From positions 139,683 through 203,682 of the forward strand of contig CAJUSA010000003.1 in NCBI GenBank assembly GCA_910589015.1: a stretch of 64,000 nt of DNA, given 5' to 3'. Under the pieces are notes generated by a model. That model did not search any database. It saw only the letters and a program-made list of their open reading frames with translations, and was not told the origin of the DNA. The position numbers were made by a program, and so were the translations under genes. Shown piece by piece: positions 25,568-35,944 of the stretch. How positions within the stretch are numbered: position 1 is the stretch's first letter; each line of letters starts with the position of its first letter. The DNA comes from an uncultured Christensenellaceae bacterium (GTDB lineage Bacteria > Bacillota > Clostridia > Christensenellales > Borkfalkiaceae).

Positions 25568-28012
25568 GTGGAAAAACAAAATTTAAGCGGCGAATGGACG
25601 CTCAAAGACCTGCATTCCGGCGAAAGCGTAACGGCTTGCGTGCCAGGCGATATTACCGTCGATTTTTACCGCGCGGGCGTGATCGCCGATCCTTATTACG
25701 GCATGAATTACAAGTCCGAGCGCTACCTTTTGGAACGCGATTACGAATATGAAAAAGTGTTTTCCGCCAAACGTATACAGGGGGACGAACGGTGTTTTCT
25801 CGTGTTCGACGGCATCGATACGTTTGCTCAGATTTATCTGAACGGAACGCTGCTCGGCAAAACCGAAAACATGTTTCTGCGCTACGAGTACGATATCACC
25901 GATCGGCTGCAAGAGAAGAACAGCCTTTGCGTGCGCATGCTCTCGACGCTGAAAAAGGCGGAGAAAATCGACGCGGAAAAATACTTTGCCTGTTTCAATA
26001 AGGAACGTATTTTTCTAAGAAAGGCGCAATGTCATTTCGGGTGGGATTGGGCGCCCGATCTGCCGGGCTACGGCATTTACGGCGAGGTGTTCCTCGATTA
26101 CCGTCCGCGCACCGCGATCGAGAACGTGCGTTGCGTTACCGACGCGCAGGGCAGCGTAACGCTGTTCACGCAGCTCAATTACAACGTGCGCACCGAGCAA
26201 TGGGCGCACTGCGCGGGCGATACGCTGCGCTACACGGTGGAAAGCACGCCGGGCGGCGGGTTCGGCAAGGCGGTCGTTTCGGAATTTCCCGTCGGCGGCG
26301 CGAAAAATTTCCGTTCGCTCAAAATCGATAACCCCGCGCTTTGGATGCCCGTCGGCTACGGGCAACCCAATCTGTACGCCTATAAAGTCGAGTTGTTACG
26401 CGACAGAAAAGTCATCGACTGTTACGAAGGCAGGTTCGGTTTGCGCGAGGTGAAACTTATCGAAGCGCCTTCGGGCGAAGATACGCTTTCCTTCCGTTTG
26501 GAAGTAAACGGCGTCGACGTGTTCGTCAAGGGAAGCAACTGGGTGCCTTGCGAATGCTTTACAGGCACGGCAAGCGACGAACGTTATAAAAAGCTCGTCG
26601 GTTTGGCGGCGCAGGCGGGGGTCAACATGCTTCGCGTGTGGGGCGGCGGCATTTACGAGCGCGATCTTTTTTACCGCCTTTGCGACGAGCTGGGCGTCAT
26701 GGTTTGGCAGGATTTCATGTTCGCCTGCGCCGATATTCCCGAAAACGACGTTGACTTCGTGAAAAACGTAACCGAAGAATTTATTTATCAGGTGAAACGG
26801 TTGCGCAATCATCCGTCTATTGTGTATTGGTGCGGCGGAAACGAAAAAACGGGCTCGTGCGGTCTGCTCAAACAGCACGGCGATTTTCTCGTGGACGTGA
26901 CACTTCGCGGCATCGTCGGGCATTACGACGGAACGCGCCCGTATGTGCGCCAAAGCCCGTATTCGCGCACCGACGTGGGCAACGATCCCGAGAGCGGCGA
27001 AACGCACGGCACTTCCTTCGACCCCGTCACCGTTTCCTCGCTCGAAGAATTTTATAAACTTTCCTACGAAAGAAGGGTCAGTTTTGCAAGCGAATGCGCG
27101 ATCATGGGATCGTGCGTGCCGCAGTCTTACCGTAACTTCGTGCCCGAAAAGGAACTTTGGCCGCTCGGCGATATTTACGAGGATCGTTTCTGCGACAATC
27201 CGTACGGGGCGATCATGTCGTTCGTGCAGCGGCAGCTGCGCACCGTCGAGCTGCTGTTCGGCAAGGCGGAAGGAATCGACGAATTCGCCGTAAAATCCAT
27301 GGCGGTGCAGGCGGAAGCGTTGAAGATCGAGGTTTGCAACGCGCGCCGCAAACGCGCGGGTTGCGGGGGATTTCTCAACTGGATGTATAACGATATCTGG
27401 CCCACGGGCACGTGGTCGGTCGTCGATTATTACTTGCAGCCCAAAGCGGCGTATTACACGCTTAAACGCGAATATGCGCCCGTTCGCGGCATGATCGTGC
27501 CCGACGGCGAAGGGCGGTATTTCGCCTATATTGTAAATGATACCGCGCGCGAAATCGAGGCGGAAACGATTCTCGGCGGCGCCGAGCTTAGCGGGGTTTA
27601 CCGTAAAGCGCAAAAAACACGCGTCGTTTTGCAGCCGTGTTCGGTTACGCCGCTCGGAGAGGTGAACGCGCAGGGCGAGGTGCTGTATCTCGACGTGACG
27701 GCGGAAGGGCAGACGCAGACGGCGCACGCGTTTACAAAGCCTTACAAGGAGCTTGCCTTTGCGTCGGATTATACGGTGCGCGTATCGAAGAGCGAACGGC
27801 GCGGCGAAGTTTATGTAACGCAAGCGGCGGTTACGGCAAATCAATTCGTACGCATGGCGCATATCGCAGCCGACGGCGATGCCGTTCTTTCCGATGATTG
27901 GTGCGACGTGCTGCCGGGCAGAACGAAAGTGATCGAATTGATTTCGGAGAAACCGCTTAAAAACGTTACGGTCAGCGACTATACAAAATACACGGTAAAG
28001 CATTATGATTGA
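25568..28012 (+). CDS. Beta-mannosidase, glycoside hydrolase family 2
   Basis: An 814-residue cytoplasmic GH2 enzyme. The N-terminal jelly roll contains HFGWDWAPDLPGYGIYG, typical of the beta-mannosidase branch. The barrel has VWGGGIYERD, CGGNEKT (acid/base Glu near 425) and FASECAIMG (nucleophile Glu near 509). Family members remove terminal beta-mannose. I use GTG 25568, 1 bp after the upstream stop and preceded by CGAGG; the longer in-frame extension would sit inside the previous gene. The stop overlaps the HAD gene by 8 bp. Confidence 0.88.
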   Translation: MEKQNLSGEWTLKDLHSGESVTACVPGDITVDFYRAGVIADPYYGMNYKSERYLLERDYEYEKVFSAKRIQGDERCFLVFDGIDTFAQIYLNGTLLGKTENMFLRYEYDITDRLQEKNSLCVRMLSTLKKAEKIDAEKYFACFNKERIFLRKAQCHFGWDWAPDLPGYGIYGEVFLDYRPRTAIENVRCVTDAQGSVTLFTQLNYNVRTEQWAHCAGDTLRYTVESTPGGGFGKAVVSEFPVGGAKNFRSLKIDNPALWMPVGYGQPNLYAYKVELLRDRKVIDCYEGRFGLREVKLIEAPSGEDTLSFRLEVNGVDVFVKGSNWVPCECFTGTASDERYKKLVGLAAQAGVNMLRVWGGGIYERDLFYRLCDELGVMVWQDFMFACADIPENDVDFVKNVTEEFIYQVKRLRNHPSIVYWCGGNEKTGSCGLLKQHGDFLVDVTLRGIVGHYDGTRPYVRQSPYSRTDVGNDPESGETHGTSFDPVTVSSLEEFYKLSYERRVSFASECAIMGSCVPQSYRNFVPEKELWPLGDIYEDRFCDNPYGAIMSFVQRQLRTVELLFGKAEGIDEFAVKSMAVQAEALKIEVCNARRKRAGCGGFLNWMYNDIWPTGTWSVVDYYLQPKAAYYTLKREYAPVRGMIVPDGEGRYFAYIVNDTAREIEAETILGGAELSGVYRKAQKTRVVLQPCSVTPLGEVNAQGEVLYLDVTAEGQTQTAHAFTKPYKELAFASDYTVRVSKSERRGEVYVTQAAVTANQFVRMAHIAADGDAVLSDDWCDVLPGRTKVIELISEKPLKNVTVSDYTKYTVKHYD

Positions 28013-28961
28013 AAAATTGACGAGTTTGGAAACGGCAGATTGCTGTTTAAGCGGGATTTTCCGTCTCGGTGAAAATACCGTTAAGGAAATCCGTTCGACG
28101 AAGGACGGTAAGATTTCCTTTATCGACATCGGCGATAAAACCCTGTGCAGTATCGAGAGCGCAAGCGGTCAGAGCGCGGTTTATCCGCTCAACGCCGTGG
28201 ATTTTCAGCCGCCTGCGGAATACATCGTAATGGATCTTGACGGCACGAGCATCATAAGCGAGGAGTTTTGGATCGGAATCGTGCAGAAAACCGCATCGGC
28301 GCTCGTCGGCAGAGAGGTGGTTTTCACGGAAAGCGATATTCCTTACGTTTCGGGTTACACGACGGCGGAACACCTCGATTACGCGCTGCGCAAGTACGGC
28401 GATGCGAATAAGCGATACGAAAACATAGCGGAAACGTATTACGCGATCAGCCACGAAGAGCTTGCCTCGGCGCTTGCGAACGGCGCGGAGCAGATCCGCC
28501 CCGTCGCGGGGGTAAAGGAATTTTTGCTCGAAGTAAAACGGCGAGGCGTGAAAATCGGTTTGGTTTCCAGCGGATTGTTTTACAAGGCGATCCCCGAAAT
28601 CGAAACGGCGTTCCGTGCCATGGATTTGGGTAATCCGCTCGATTTTTACGACGAGATCATTATGGGCGGCGTGGCGAAAAACGCCAAACAGTATGCGACA
28701 ATCGGCGAAATTGCTGCGAAACCGCATCCGTGGCTGTATAAAGAATTGGTCTCGGAAGGGTTTCACTGCCGCGATAACAAAAAAGTTGTCGTGCTCGAGG
28801 ATTCGGCGAGCGGCGCGCTGTCGGCGCGGCTTGCGGGATTTCCCGTGATCGGTATGGCGAACGGCAATATTGCTTCGTCGGGCATGGGCGAACTTTGTTT
28901 CGCGCATGCCGAAAACTTTCAAGACGTTCTTCAAATTTTATTCAAAGGGGAAAATTTATGA
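28005..28961 (+). CDS. HAD-superfamily phosphatase/phosphomutase-like protein with N-terminal extension
   Basis: A 318-residue protein. Residues 1-72 form an extension I do not recognise. The HAD core then begins with MDLDGTS (Asp77 and Asp79), followed by SSG (motif II) and VLEDSASGALSARLAG (motif IV), close to beta-phosphoglucomutase-like members. It probably acts on a sugar phosphate produced by this locus. It overlaps the mannosidase end (8 bp) and the next gene (ATGA), so it is firmly inside the operon. Confidence 0.82.
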   Translation: MIEKLTSLETADCCLSGIFRLGENTVKEIRSTKDGKISFIDIGDKTLCSIESASGQSAVYPLNAVDFQPPAEYIVMDLDGTSIISEEFWIGIVQKTASALVGREVVFTESDIPYVSGYTTAEHLDYALRKYGDANKRYENIAETYYAISHEELASALANGAEQIRPVAGVKEFLLEVKRRGVKIGLVSSGLFYKAIPEIETAFRAMDLGNPLDFYDEIIMGGVAKNAKQYATIGEIAAKPHPWLYKELVSEGFHCRDNKKVVVLEDSASGALSARLAGFPVIGMANGNIASSGMGELCFAHAENFQDVLQILFKGENL

Positions 28962-30304
28962 AAAAGAAATTAGCCTGCATCGCGCTTGCCGCATGCTGCG
29001 CGCTTACGGTTTGCGGCTGCGGCGGGGAAAACGGCGGAAACAAACCCGAACATTTGGGCTTATACGTTGCCGAGGACGGCACGATGATGAAAGACGGAAA
29101 ACCTTATTACGGCATCGGCGTCAATTATTATTCGCTTATCAACGGCTGCCGCGTTTCGCCGCGTAAATACGATTTGACGAAAGCATTGGCTTCGCTCGAA
29201 ACGCTTGCCTCGTACGACGTGCGCGTCATTCGGTTCAACCTCGGTTTTTACAGCTCGAAGGAATGGTATGATTTCGTGCAGTTTAATCTCGAAACGCCGC
29301 ATTTGGAAGCGCTTGACAAAATCGTCGAAAAATGCGAACAGCTCGGCATCGGCTTGATCCCTTCCTTCGCCTGGAACCCGCCCGCGATCAGCGACGCGTT
29401 CAACGAACCGTGCAACAAAGCGTTCGCGCGGGACGATTCCAACACGATGATTTGGTTTCTCGGCTTTACGAAAACCGTCGTTTCGCGCTATGCCGATAGC
29501 CCCGCGATCTACGCGTGGGAATACGGCAACGAAGAGAACCTCAGCTCGTCGATCATCTCGCGTTACCGCCCCGAGCTCAGCGCGCCGCCGCAGTATTTCG
29601 GCGACGATTCGCGCAAGAAACGCACGGACGACGATTACATGACCTACGAAACGCATCAAAAAGCACTCGAAATGTTTGCGCAGGCGGTGCACGACGCCGA
29701 TCCCTATCACCGTTTGATCGGCAGCGGCGACGCCGCGCAGCGCCCTTACATTTGGCATTGGGCGCGCGAACAAGAGGGGCGCGACACGCTCGAACAGTTC
29801 GAGGAAATGTTCGATATGACGGTGCCCGGCTACATGTCGGCGTACAGCGTGCACGAATATGCCTACAGCGATTCGGGTACGGGCGGAAAAGCAGACGCCG
29901 CGCTCGACGGCAACCATACCTTCGAATCGACCGATTTCGTCGATTATTTCACAAAGTATTTGCAGCAGGGTGCGCGGACGAAGAAGGCGGTTTACATGGG
30001 CGAAACGGGGTATCTTGCCATGTTGCCCGAATCGCGCGATTGGAACGGCACCGACGAGGCGCACAGCATTCTCGTGACCGAAGCGATTTTGCAAGCGGCT
30101 TACGAAACCGATTTCCCGCTCACGCTTTTGTGGACGTACGACGACAGAACGCTGTACAACGACAAAAACCATACTTCGTACGCAGGCGGAACCGAACACA
30201 GTTGGAACGAAACCTTCGTAAAAGGCAAAGCTTATCTTGAAGCAATCAAAGAGTATAACCGAAAAATGGACGAAAAGCATACCGCAGCGCAGGAAACGGA
30301 GTGA
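28958..30304 (+). CDS. GH5-like (cellulase/mannanase superfamily) lipoprotein
   Basis: A 448-residue lipoprotein (signal ending near TVCGCGG). The TIM-barrel pattern fits clan GH-A: YGIGVNYYSL at the start of the barrel, YAWEYGNEEN with the acid/base Glu near residue 189, and KAVYMGETGYLA with the nucleophile Glu near 350. This matches GH5 and related beta-mannanases or beta-glycosidases; the exact family needs a search. I use ATG 28958 in the ATGA overlap; the longer in-frame ORF lacks a signal peptide. It would cut glycan outside the cell. Confidence 0.75.
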   Translation: MKKKLACIALAACCALTVCGCGGENGGNKPEHLGLYVAEDGTMMKDGKPYYGIGVNYYSLINGCRVSPRKYDLTKALASLETLASYDVRVIRFNLGFYSSKEWYDFVQFNLETPHLEALDKIVEKCEQLGIGLIPSFAWNPPAISDAFNEPCNKAFARDDSNTMIWFLGFTKTVVSRYADSPAIYAWEYGNEENLSSSIISRYRPELSAPPQYFGDDSRKKRTDDDYMTYETHQKALEMFAQAVHDADPYHRLIGSGDAAQRPYIWHWAREQEGRDTLEQFEEMFDMTVPGYMSAYSVHEYAYSDSGTGGKADAALDGNHTFESTDFVDYFTKYLQQGARTKKAVYMGETGYLAMLPESRDWNGTDEAHSILVTEAILQAAYETDFPLTLLWTYDDRTLYNDKNHTSYAGGTEHSWNETFVKGKAYLEAIKEYNRKMDEKHTAAQETE

Positions 30305-30305
30305 T

Positions 30306-33110
30306 ATGGAAAAATGGATCGGGGCGTTAAAAAACGTACCCAACGAATATAAGAGCATTCCCTTCTGGTCGTGGAATAACTTTCTCGACGAACAAGAATT
30401 GCAAAAGCAGATCGAGGATATGAAGGCGGCTGAGATCGGCGGATTTATCATGCACGCCCGCACGGGTTTGAAAGAGGAATATCTGGGCGAAAAGTGGTTT
30501 TCGTGCATTGGCGCATGTCTTAAAAAAGCGCGCGAACTGGGCATGAATGCCTGGATATACGATGAAAACGGTTGGCCGAGCGGGTTTGTCGGCGGAAAAT
30601 TGCTTGAAAACGAGGCGTTCCGCGCGCGTTACCTCGAATATAAGACGGGCGCGTTCGACCCTGCGGCGTTCGCTTCGTTTACCGAATGCGCGGAAGGGTA
30701 CAAGCGCGTTACGCACGATACCGGCGCGCGGATTTATCATAATATCTATCTGCGCGTCAGCCCTGCGAACACCGATATTCTCAACCCCGCCGTCGTGGAA
30801 GCGTTTCTTGCACAGACGCACGAGCAATATTATGCGCGCTTTCCCGAGAGCTTCGGGCATGAATTAGCGGGCTTTTTTACCGACGAACCGCAGTATTACC
30901 GTTGGGGCACGCCCTATACGCCCTGCGCCGAAGAATATTTCCTCGCGGACGGCGAGGATATCCGCGACGGGCTTGTGTGGCTCTTCGTGCACGACGAACG
31001 GGGTTATGCGTTCCGACAAAAGTATTACGCGACGCTCAACCGCCTGTATTGCGAAAACTATTATAAAAAGTTATACGACTGGTGCGAAGCGCACGGCTGC
31101 ATGCTGACAGGGCATTCGGTGGAAGAGGGTGCGCTGTTCGCGCAGATGTACGGCGGCGCGGCGGTAACGCCTACATACGAATACGAGCATATCCCCGGCA
31201 TCGACTGGCTGGGGCGCGACTGCGGCACGGCGTTGGCGCCCAAACAGGTTGCGAGCGCGGCGGCGCAGCTCGGCAAAAAATTTATTTTAACCGAAACCTA
31301 CGGCTGCGCGGGGTATGACGTTACGCCGCGCGAGCTGAAAAGCATCGGCGATTTTCAGTACTTCAACGGCGTGACGACGATGTGCCAGCACCTTTATCCC
31401 TACTCTCTGGCAGGGCGCGGCAAAACCGATCATCCGCCCGTATTCTCGCCGCACGGCAACTGGGGCGGCGGCTTCAAGGTATTCAACGAATATTTCAACC
31501 GTCTGGGGTATCTGATTGCGAATACGAAGGAAGAATGCGACGTTGCGGTGCTCAGTCCCGTCCGCGAAATCTGGCTCGATTATATCCGATCGGACGATTA
31601 CGAAAGCGTAAAACAGACCGAAGAGGCGTTCGGGGAACTGCTTGCGCGGTTGGCGCGCAACGGCGTTACCTATCATCTGATCGACGAAACGCTGCTCGAA
31701 AAGTACGGCACGGCGCGCGGCGATATCCTTACGGTCGGCAAACGCGATTATACGGCGCTCATCGTGCCGCCCATGCGTACCTTGGCGCAGTCCACTTATC
31801 GGATTTTACGCGGTTACACGGGCAAACTGCTCGTTTCGGAGGCGCCGCAATATCTCGACGGCGTGAAAAGCCCGATCGATCTTACAGGCAACATTACGTT
31901 CGAAGAAATCGTAAAAAACAGGCGGGTGCGGTTTTCGTGTGCCGACGGCAGAAGCTTTGTGACCGAGCGCACCGACGGACAGAGTACCTTTTTGTTCGTG
32001 AAAAACAATGCGCGCACCGAAGAGAGCCGCGTGAAGATCGAAGAAGAAGGACTATCCGCGTTCGACCTCGAAACACTCACGCTTCGCGCCGTACCGCAGG
32101 AACTGATTTTGCGCCCGGGCGAAGGGCTTGTGCTCGTCCGAGGTAAACGCGCGCAAAAGCGGGGCAACGTAAGCACGGTCGATGTTTCGGATGCGTTCCG
32201 CGTCGAGACGGTCTCGCCCAACTTTTTCGTGCTCGATTATGGGCAACTCGCGAAAACGCAAGGCGATTTCGGGAAAAAACGCCCGATTTCGGACATCTTT
32301 GAAGAACTCTTGCGCGAGGACTATCGGGGCGGGATTTTCATGCGGCAGACTTTTAGGTTGCGCGAAAGGATTCCCCTTATGCTCGTTATGGAACGCGGTG
32401 CGGAAACATGTTTCGTGAACGGAACACGCGTTGCGTTTGCGCCGAGTTCCTTCGATATCAATTTCGTCGAAGCGGATCTTACGGATTGCGTTCGCGCGGG
32501 TGAAAACGAACTTGTTTACGCGCTTCATTTTGCGCAGCACGAGGGTGTGCGGTTTGCGCTTTTCGATCCCGAGGCGACCGAAAGTCTGCGCAATTGTCTG
32601 TATTACGACGTATCGCTTGAAAACGCCTATCTGAAAGGGGCTTTTACCGTAAACGGGAAAGGCGAATTGGAAAAACCGCGCGGAACAATAGAACTCGGCA
32701 GCGATCTTTATCAAAAGGGTTATCCCTTTTTTAAGGGTGAATATACGCTGCGCGGTAAAATTTTTTGGAACGGTAGGGGTAAAGCCGCGCTCAAAGTGCA
32801 AGGAAGATATCACGTTGCCGAGTTGTATCTTAACGGCAATTATGCGCCGCTCGTGCTCGACGATAAGCGCGATATCACCGAATTTCTGAAAAAAGGCGAA
32901 AACGAGGTCGTGATCGTCGTGCGGTCGAGTCTGCGCAATCTGTTCGGCCCGCATCATTTCCGCCCCGAACCCGAACCGATGGGGGTAAGTCCTTATCATT
33001 TCGAGTTCCGCGGCTGCTGGCAGGGCAAGGATTTGCCCGCGGACTATACCGAACAGTATAACAGTGTGCCCTTCGGCGCGGAAAAGATTTTGTTACGTTG
33101 CGAGGAATAA
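30306..33110 (+). CDS. GH106-like glycoside hydrolase (alpha-L-rhamnosidase type)
   Basis: A 934-residue protein without a signal, so cytoplasmic. The start IPFWSWNNFLDEQELQKQI, the IGGFIMHARTGL segment and GFFTDEPQYY (near residue 189) are hallmarks of the Glyco_hydro_106 group. Beta-sandwich domains of galactose-binding type follow after about residue 600. GH106 members remove alpha-L-rhamnose, but the group is broad and the substrate here is uncertain. The start ATG 30306 lies 1 bp after the previous stop; the in-frame upstream extension overlaps that gene. Confidence 0.75.
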   Translation: MEKWIGALKNVPNEYKSIPFWSWNNFLDEQELQKQIEDMKAAEIGGFIMHARTGLKEEYLGEKWFSCIGACLKKARELGMNAWIYDENGWPSGFVGGKLLENEAFRARYLEYKTGAFDPAAFASFTECAEGYKRVTHDTGARIYHNIYLRVSPANTDILNPAVVEAFLAQTHEQYYARFPESFGHELAGFFTDEPQYYRWGTPYTPCAEEYFLADGEDIRDGLVWLFVHDERGYAFRQKYYATLNRLYCENYYKKLYDWCEAHGCMLTGHSVEEGALFAQMYGGAAVTPTYEYEHIPGIDWLGRDCGTALAPKQVASAAAQLGKKFILTETYGCAGYDVTPRELKSIGDFQYFNGVTTMCQHLYPYSLAGRGKTDHPPVFSPHGNWGGGFKVFNEYFNRLGYLIANTKEECDVAVLSPVREIWLDYIRSDDYESVKQTEEAFGELLARLARNGVTYHLIDETLLEKYGTARGDILTVGKRDYTALIVPPMRTLAQSTYRILRGYTGKLLVSEAPQYLDGVKSPIDLTGNITFEEIVKNRRVRFSCADGRSFVTERTDGQSTFLFVKNNARTEESRVKIEEEGLSAFDLETLTLRAVPQELILRPGEGLVLVRGKRAQKRGNVSTVDVSDAFRVETVSPNFFVLDYGQLAKTQGDFGKKRPISDIFEELLREDYRGGIFMRQTFRLRERIPLMLVMERGAETCFVNGTRVAFAPSSFDINFVEADLTDCVRAGENELVYALHFAQHEGVRFALFDPEATESLRNCLYYDVSLENAYLKGAFTVNGKGELEKPRGTIELGSDLYQKGYPFFKGEYTLRGKIFWNGRGKAALKVQGRYHVAELYLNGNYAPLVLDDKRDITEFLKKGENEVVIVVRSSLRNLFGPHHFRPEPEPMGVSPYHFEFRGCWQGKDLPADYTEQYNSVPFGAEKILLRCEE

Positions 33111-33113
33111 CGA

Positions 33114-34313
33114 ATGAACGACATCGAACGTTATATTCGGGATAACATCGGCAAAACGATCAAGTGCAAGGCAGGCATGAAACCCTTCACCGTGCCGTGC
33201 ATCAGTGAGACGTACACCGATTTTTATTACTGGGATACCTATTTTACCGATTTCGCGTTGTTACGGCTGGGCGATTATGCACAGGTTGAAAACAATCTCG
33301 GCAATATGAAAGGTTTTCTCGATACTCTGGGCTATGTGCCGAATTCGGATATTACGATTAACCGTTCGCAACCGCCGCTGTTTGCACGCGCGGTATATGA
33401 TTATTATCTTGTGCGCGGCGAAAACGAGCAGATTGCCCGTCGGTATCTTCCCGCCATCGTCAAAGAGCATGCTTTCTGGATGAAAGAACGCCTCTTGCCC
33501 TGCGGCTTGAACGGATATAAACACAATGCCGACGGGGAATATCTTGACTCTTTCTGTTCGGATATCGAAAAGCGCGTGGGGTGCGAGGGCGCGTATGCCG
33601 ACCGGTTGCGGCAGGGCGCGCATTTTTTGGCAATCGCCGAAAGCGGTTGGGATTTTACGCCGCGCTTTTATAGCGCGAACAATCGTTATGCGGGCATGGA
33701 TTACGCGCCCGTCGATCTCAACGCTATTCTATATAATATGGAAGAGATTGCGGCGCGGTTTGCGCTGGCGACGGGGGATACGGCGCTTGCAGACGGGTTT
33801 ACGGCGTACGCTGCCGCCCGCAAAACGCTTATGTTGCAATACATGACGGGCGAACACGGCTTGCTGTTCGATTATAACGCCGCAGAGGGACGCATTTCCC
33901 GATTGTACCATGCGGGGATGTTCGCGCCCTTTGCGCTCGGCGTGCCGTGCGGGAAAGAGGGGGCGGAAACCCTGCTTGCGCGCCTCGAACTCGATTGCGG
34001 CATAGCGGCGTGCGAATCCCGCGCGGACGTAAAATTCGATCAGTGGGATTATCCTTCCATGTGGCCGCCGCTTGTGTATTTTTGCGCCGAGGGGTTGGAA
34101 AAGGCGGGTCTGCATGAACACGCCGTGCGGATTGCGCGCAAGTACTGTTCCGCCGTTGAAGACGTCTTTGAGAAAACGGGCACGCTGTGGGAAAAATACG
34201 ACGCGCGCACGGGCACAGTTGCGGAAAATGCCGAATATACTACGCCGCCGATGTTGGGCTGGACGGCGGGTGTCTATTGCTACCTGATAAAAAAATATAA
34301 AAACGAGGAATAA
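33114..34313 (+). CDS. GH37 trehalase-like (alpha/alpha)6 glycosidase
   Basis: A 399-residue cytoplasmic protein with the trehalase signatures YYWDTYF (about 38-44), GYVPNSDITINRSQPP (about 73-88), ESGWDFTPRF (catalytic Asp, about 178), QWDYPSMWPPL (about 303) and LWEKYD with the catalytic Glu. It is shorter than usual trehalases (about 500-550), with loops trimmed. Given its position among mannan- and rhamnan-type enzymes, another small alpha-glycoside such as a GH63-type substrate is possible. It starts 3 bp after the GH106-like gene. Confidence 0.78.
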   Translation: MNDIERYIRDNIGKTIKCKAGMKPFTVPCISETYTDFYYWDTYFTDFALLRLGDYAQVENNLGNMKGFLDTLGYVPNSDITINRSQPPLFARAVYDYYLVRGENEQIARRYLPAIVKEHAFWMKERLLPCGLNGYKHNADGEYLDSFCSDIEKRVGCEGAYADRLRQGAHFLAIAESGWDFTPRFYSANNRYAGMDYAPVDLNAILYNMEEIAARFALATGDTALADGFTAYAAARKTLMLQYMTGEHGLLFDYNAAEGRISRLYHAGMFAPFALGVPCGKEGAETLLARLELDCGIAACESRADVKFDQWDYPSMWPPLVYFCAEGLEKAGLHEHAVRIARKYCSAVEDVFEKTGTLWEKYDARTGTVAENAEYTTPPMLGWTAGVYCYLIKKYKNEE

Positions 34314-34316
34314 ATT

Positions 34317-35927
34317 ATGAAACGTTCAAGAGGGTTTGTGTGCGCCGCGCTGGCGGTTACGATTGCCTTTTCGGCGGCGGCGTTTGCCGCATGCGGCGGC
34401 GGGGACGACAGTGAAATCTATGAAGAGGACGAAATCGTGCCCATTGCGCTCCAAGACGATTATGCGGCGGAGAAAGTCGTAACGCAGGGTTTTGCCGTGG
34501 GAACGGCGACGGAAGAGAAGGGCGCCTTCGCGTTGCCGAGGCTCGTGGGCGACAATATGCTGTTGCAGGCGAACGTCGTCAACCGCGTGTGGGGGCAGTC
34601 GAGCGAAAACGGCGAAATTGCCGCGCAGATCCTTAAAAAAGACGGCAGCGCGGAAGCGGTCTATTACGGAACGGTGCAAAACGGCGTGTTCGAAATCTGG
34701 CTGGGCAAGCACGGCTACGGGTCGGGTTACGGCTTGCGTCTTGTAACGAAGAGCGGCAAGAGCGTTACCTTGAAGAATGTGGCGTTCGGAGAACTGTGGA
34801 TCGGCGGCGGACAGTCGAATATGGGCTGGACGATGGAACAGTGTTACAGGGGCACGACTTCCCGTCTGCTCTATCAGAAAGAGATCGACTCTTCCGCAAA
34901 CGACGATATTCGCCTGTTCCGCGTGTTCTATCATAACAGCGAAGAGCCAACCGACGACGTCGCGAACGCCGACGGCTGGAATACGGCGCAGCCTTCCACC
35001 GTGGCGCCGTTCAGCGCGGCGGGGTATTTCTTCGCAAAAGAGCTGAACGCGCGGTACAACGTGCCCGTCGGCGTCATTCAGTCGTGTATGGGCGGCACGC
35101 CTATTCACACTTGGATGCCCGAGAGCGTTATGAATGAAGCGGTCGGTTCGAGCACGAATGCCGAATATGCCGATTCGCGTTTGTATAACGGCATGATCCA
35201 CCCGCTCAGAAAGGTCACGGCGCGCGGCGTGCTGTGGTATCAGGGCGAAGGCGATTTCAATTCTTATGACGTCAATTACGGTTTGCTCATGAAGGGCTGG
35301 CGCGCGGCGTTCGGACGCGAAAACATGTGGTTTACGACCGTTACGCTGCCCCGCTATCCCGATGCGGATGCATATTTTGCCTGCCGCGAACAGCAGAAAG
35401 CGGCTTCCTTGCGCGATCCTTACGCTACATACAGCGTGAATATCGACTGCGGACTTCTGCCCAAAGACGTGGCGGAAGGCGATACGCTCAATCCGCAGGG
35501 GATTCACCCGTACGACAAAAAGCCGGTCGGCGAGCGCGCCGCACACGTTACGATGCGCGATCTTTACGGAGCGAAGGGCGTTTGGAGCGGACCCGTGCTG
35601 AAAAGCGCGAAGATTTCGGGAAACAAGGTTGTCGTGACCTTTTCGAACGTGGGCAAAGGGCTGGCGTTGCAAGGCAGATTCGGGTTCGAGTTGGCGGATA
35701 AATCCAACCCCAAATTATTGCATAACGCCGCGGTGCGCGTCGTATCCGAAAACAAAATCGAAGTGTATTGCGATCAGGTGAAAACCCCCGTAAAAATCGT
35801 GTACGGGCGCGCGAACGACGATCTCGACGCGATCGAAAGCTATGCCGACTGCGTATGCCTTTTTAATACGAAAGGGGATGAAAAAGCGATCGCCTACCCC
35901 GCCGAACAATTCGTGTATTCTTTTTAA
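34317..35927 (+). CDS. Sialate O-acetylesterase-like (SASA) lipoprotein
   Basis: A 536-residue lipoprotein (signal ending in AAFAACGG). SGNH-type motifs of the SASA group are clear: GGGQSNMGW with the catalytic Ser (about 163-171), LWYQGEGDF (about 307) and IHPYDK with the Asp-x-x-His-like end (about 396). A beta-sandwich precedes the esterase core. The enzyme would remove O-acetyl groups from glycan at the surface; sialic acid itself is not implied. It is the last gene of the operon, followed by a terminator. Confidence 0.85.
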   Translation: MKRSRGFVCAALAVTIAFSAAAFAACGGGDDSEIYEEDEIVPIALQDDYAAEKVVTQGFAVGTATEEKGAFALPRLVGDNMLLQANVVNRVWGQSSENGEIAAQILKKDGSAEAVYYGTVQNGVFEIWLGKHGYGSGYGLRLVTKSGKSVTLKNVAFGELWIGGGQSNMGWTMEQCYRGTTSRLLYQKEIDSSANDDIRLFRVFYHNSEEPTDDVANADGWNTAQPSTVAPFSAAGYFFAKELNARYNVPVGVIQSCMGGTPIHTWMPESVMNEAVGSSTNAEYADSRLYNGMIHPLRKVTARGVLWYQGEGDFNSYDVNYGLLMKGWRAAFGRENMWFTTVTLPRYPDADAYFACREQQKAASLRDPYATYSVNIDCGLLPKDVAEGDTLNPQGIHPYDKKPVGERAAHVTMRDLYGAKGVWSGPVLKSAKISGNKVVVTFSNVGKGLALQGRFGFELADKSNPKLLHNAAVRVVSENKIEVYCDQVKTPVKIVYGRANDDLDAIESYADCVCLFNTKGDEKAIAYPAEQFVYSF

Positions 35928-35944
35928 GCTACGGCGCATACAAT

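Noticed and set aside
26396..28129. Minus-strand open frame of 577 codons opposite the GH2 mannosidase
   Set aside because: The mannosidase motifs are on the + strand, and the antisense frame is rich in Arg/His/Ala as expected for a shadow frame.
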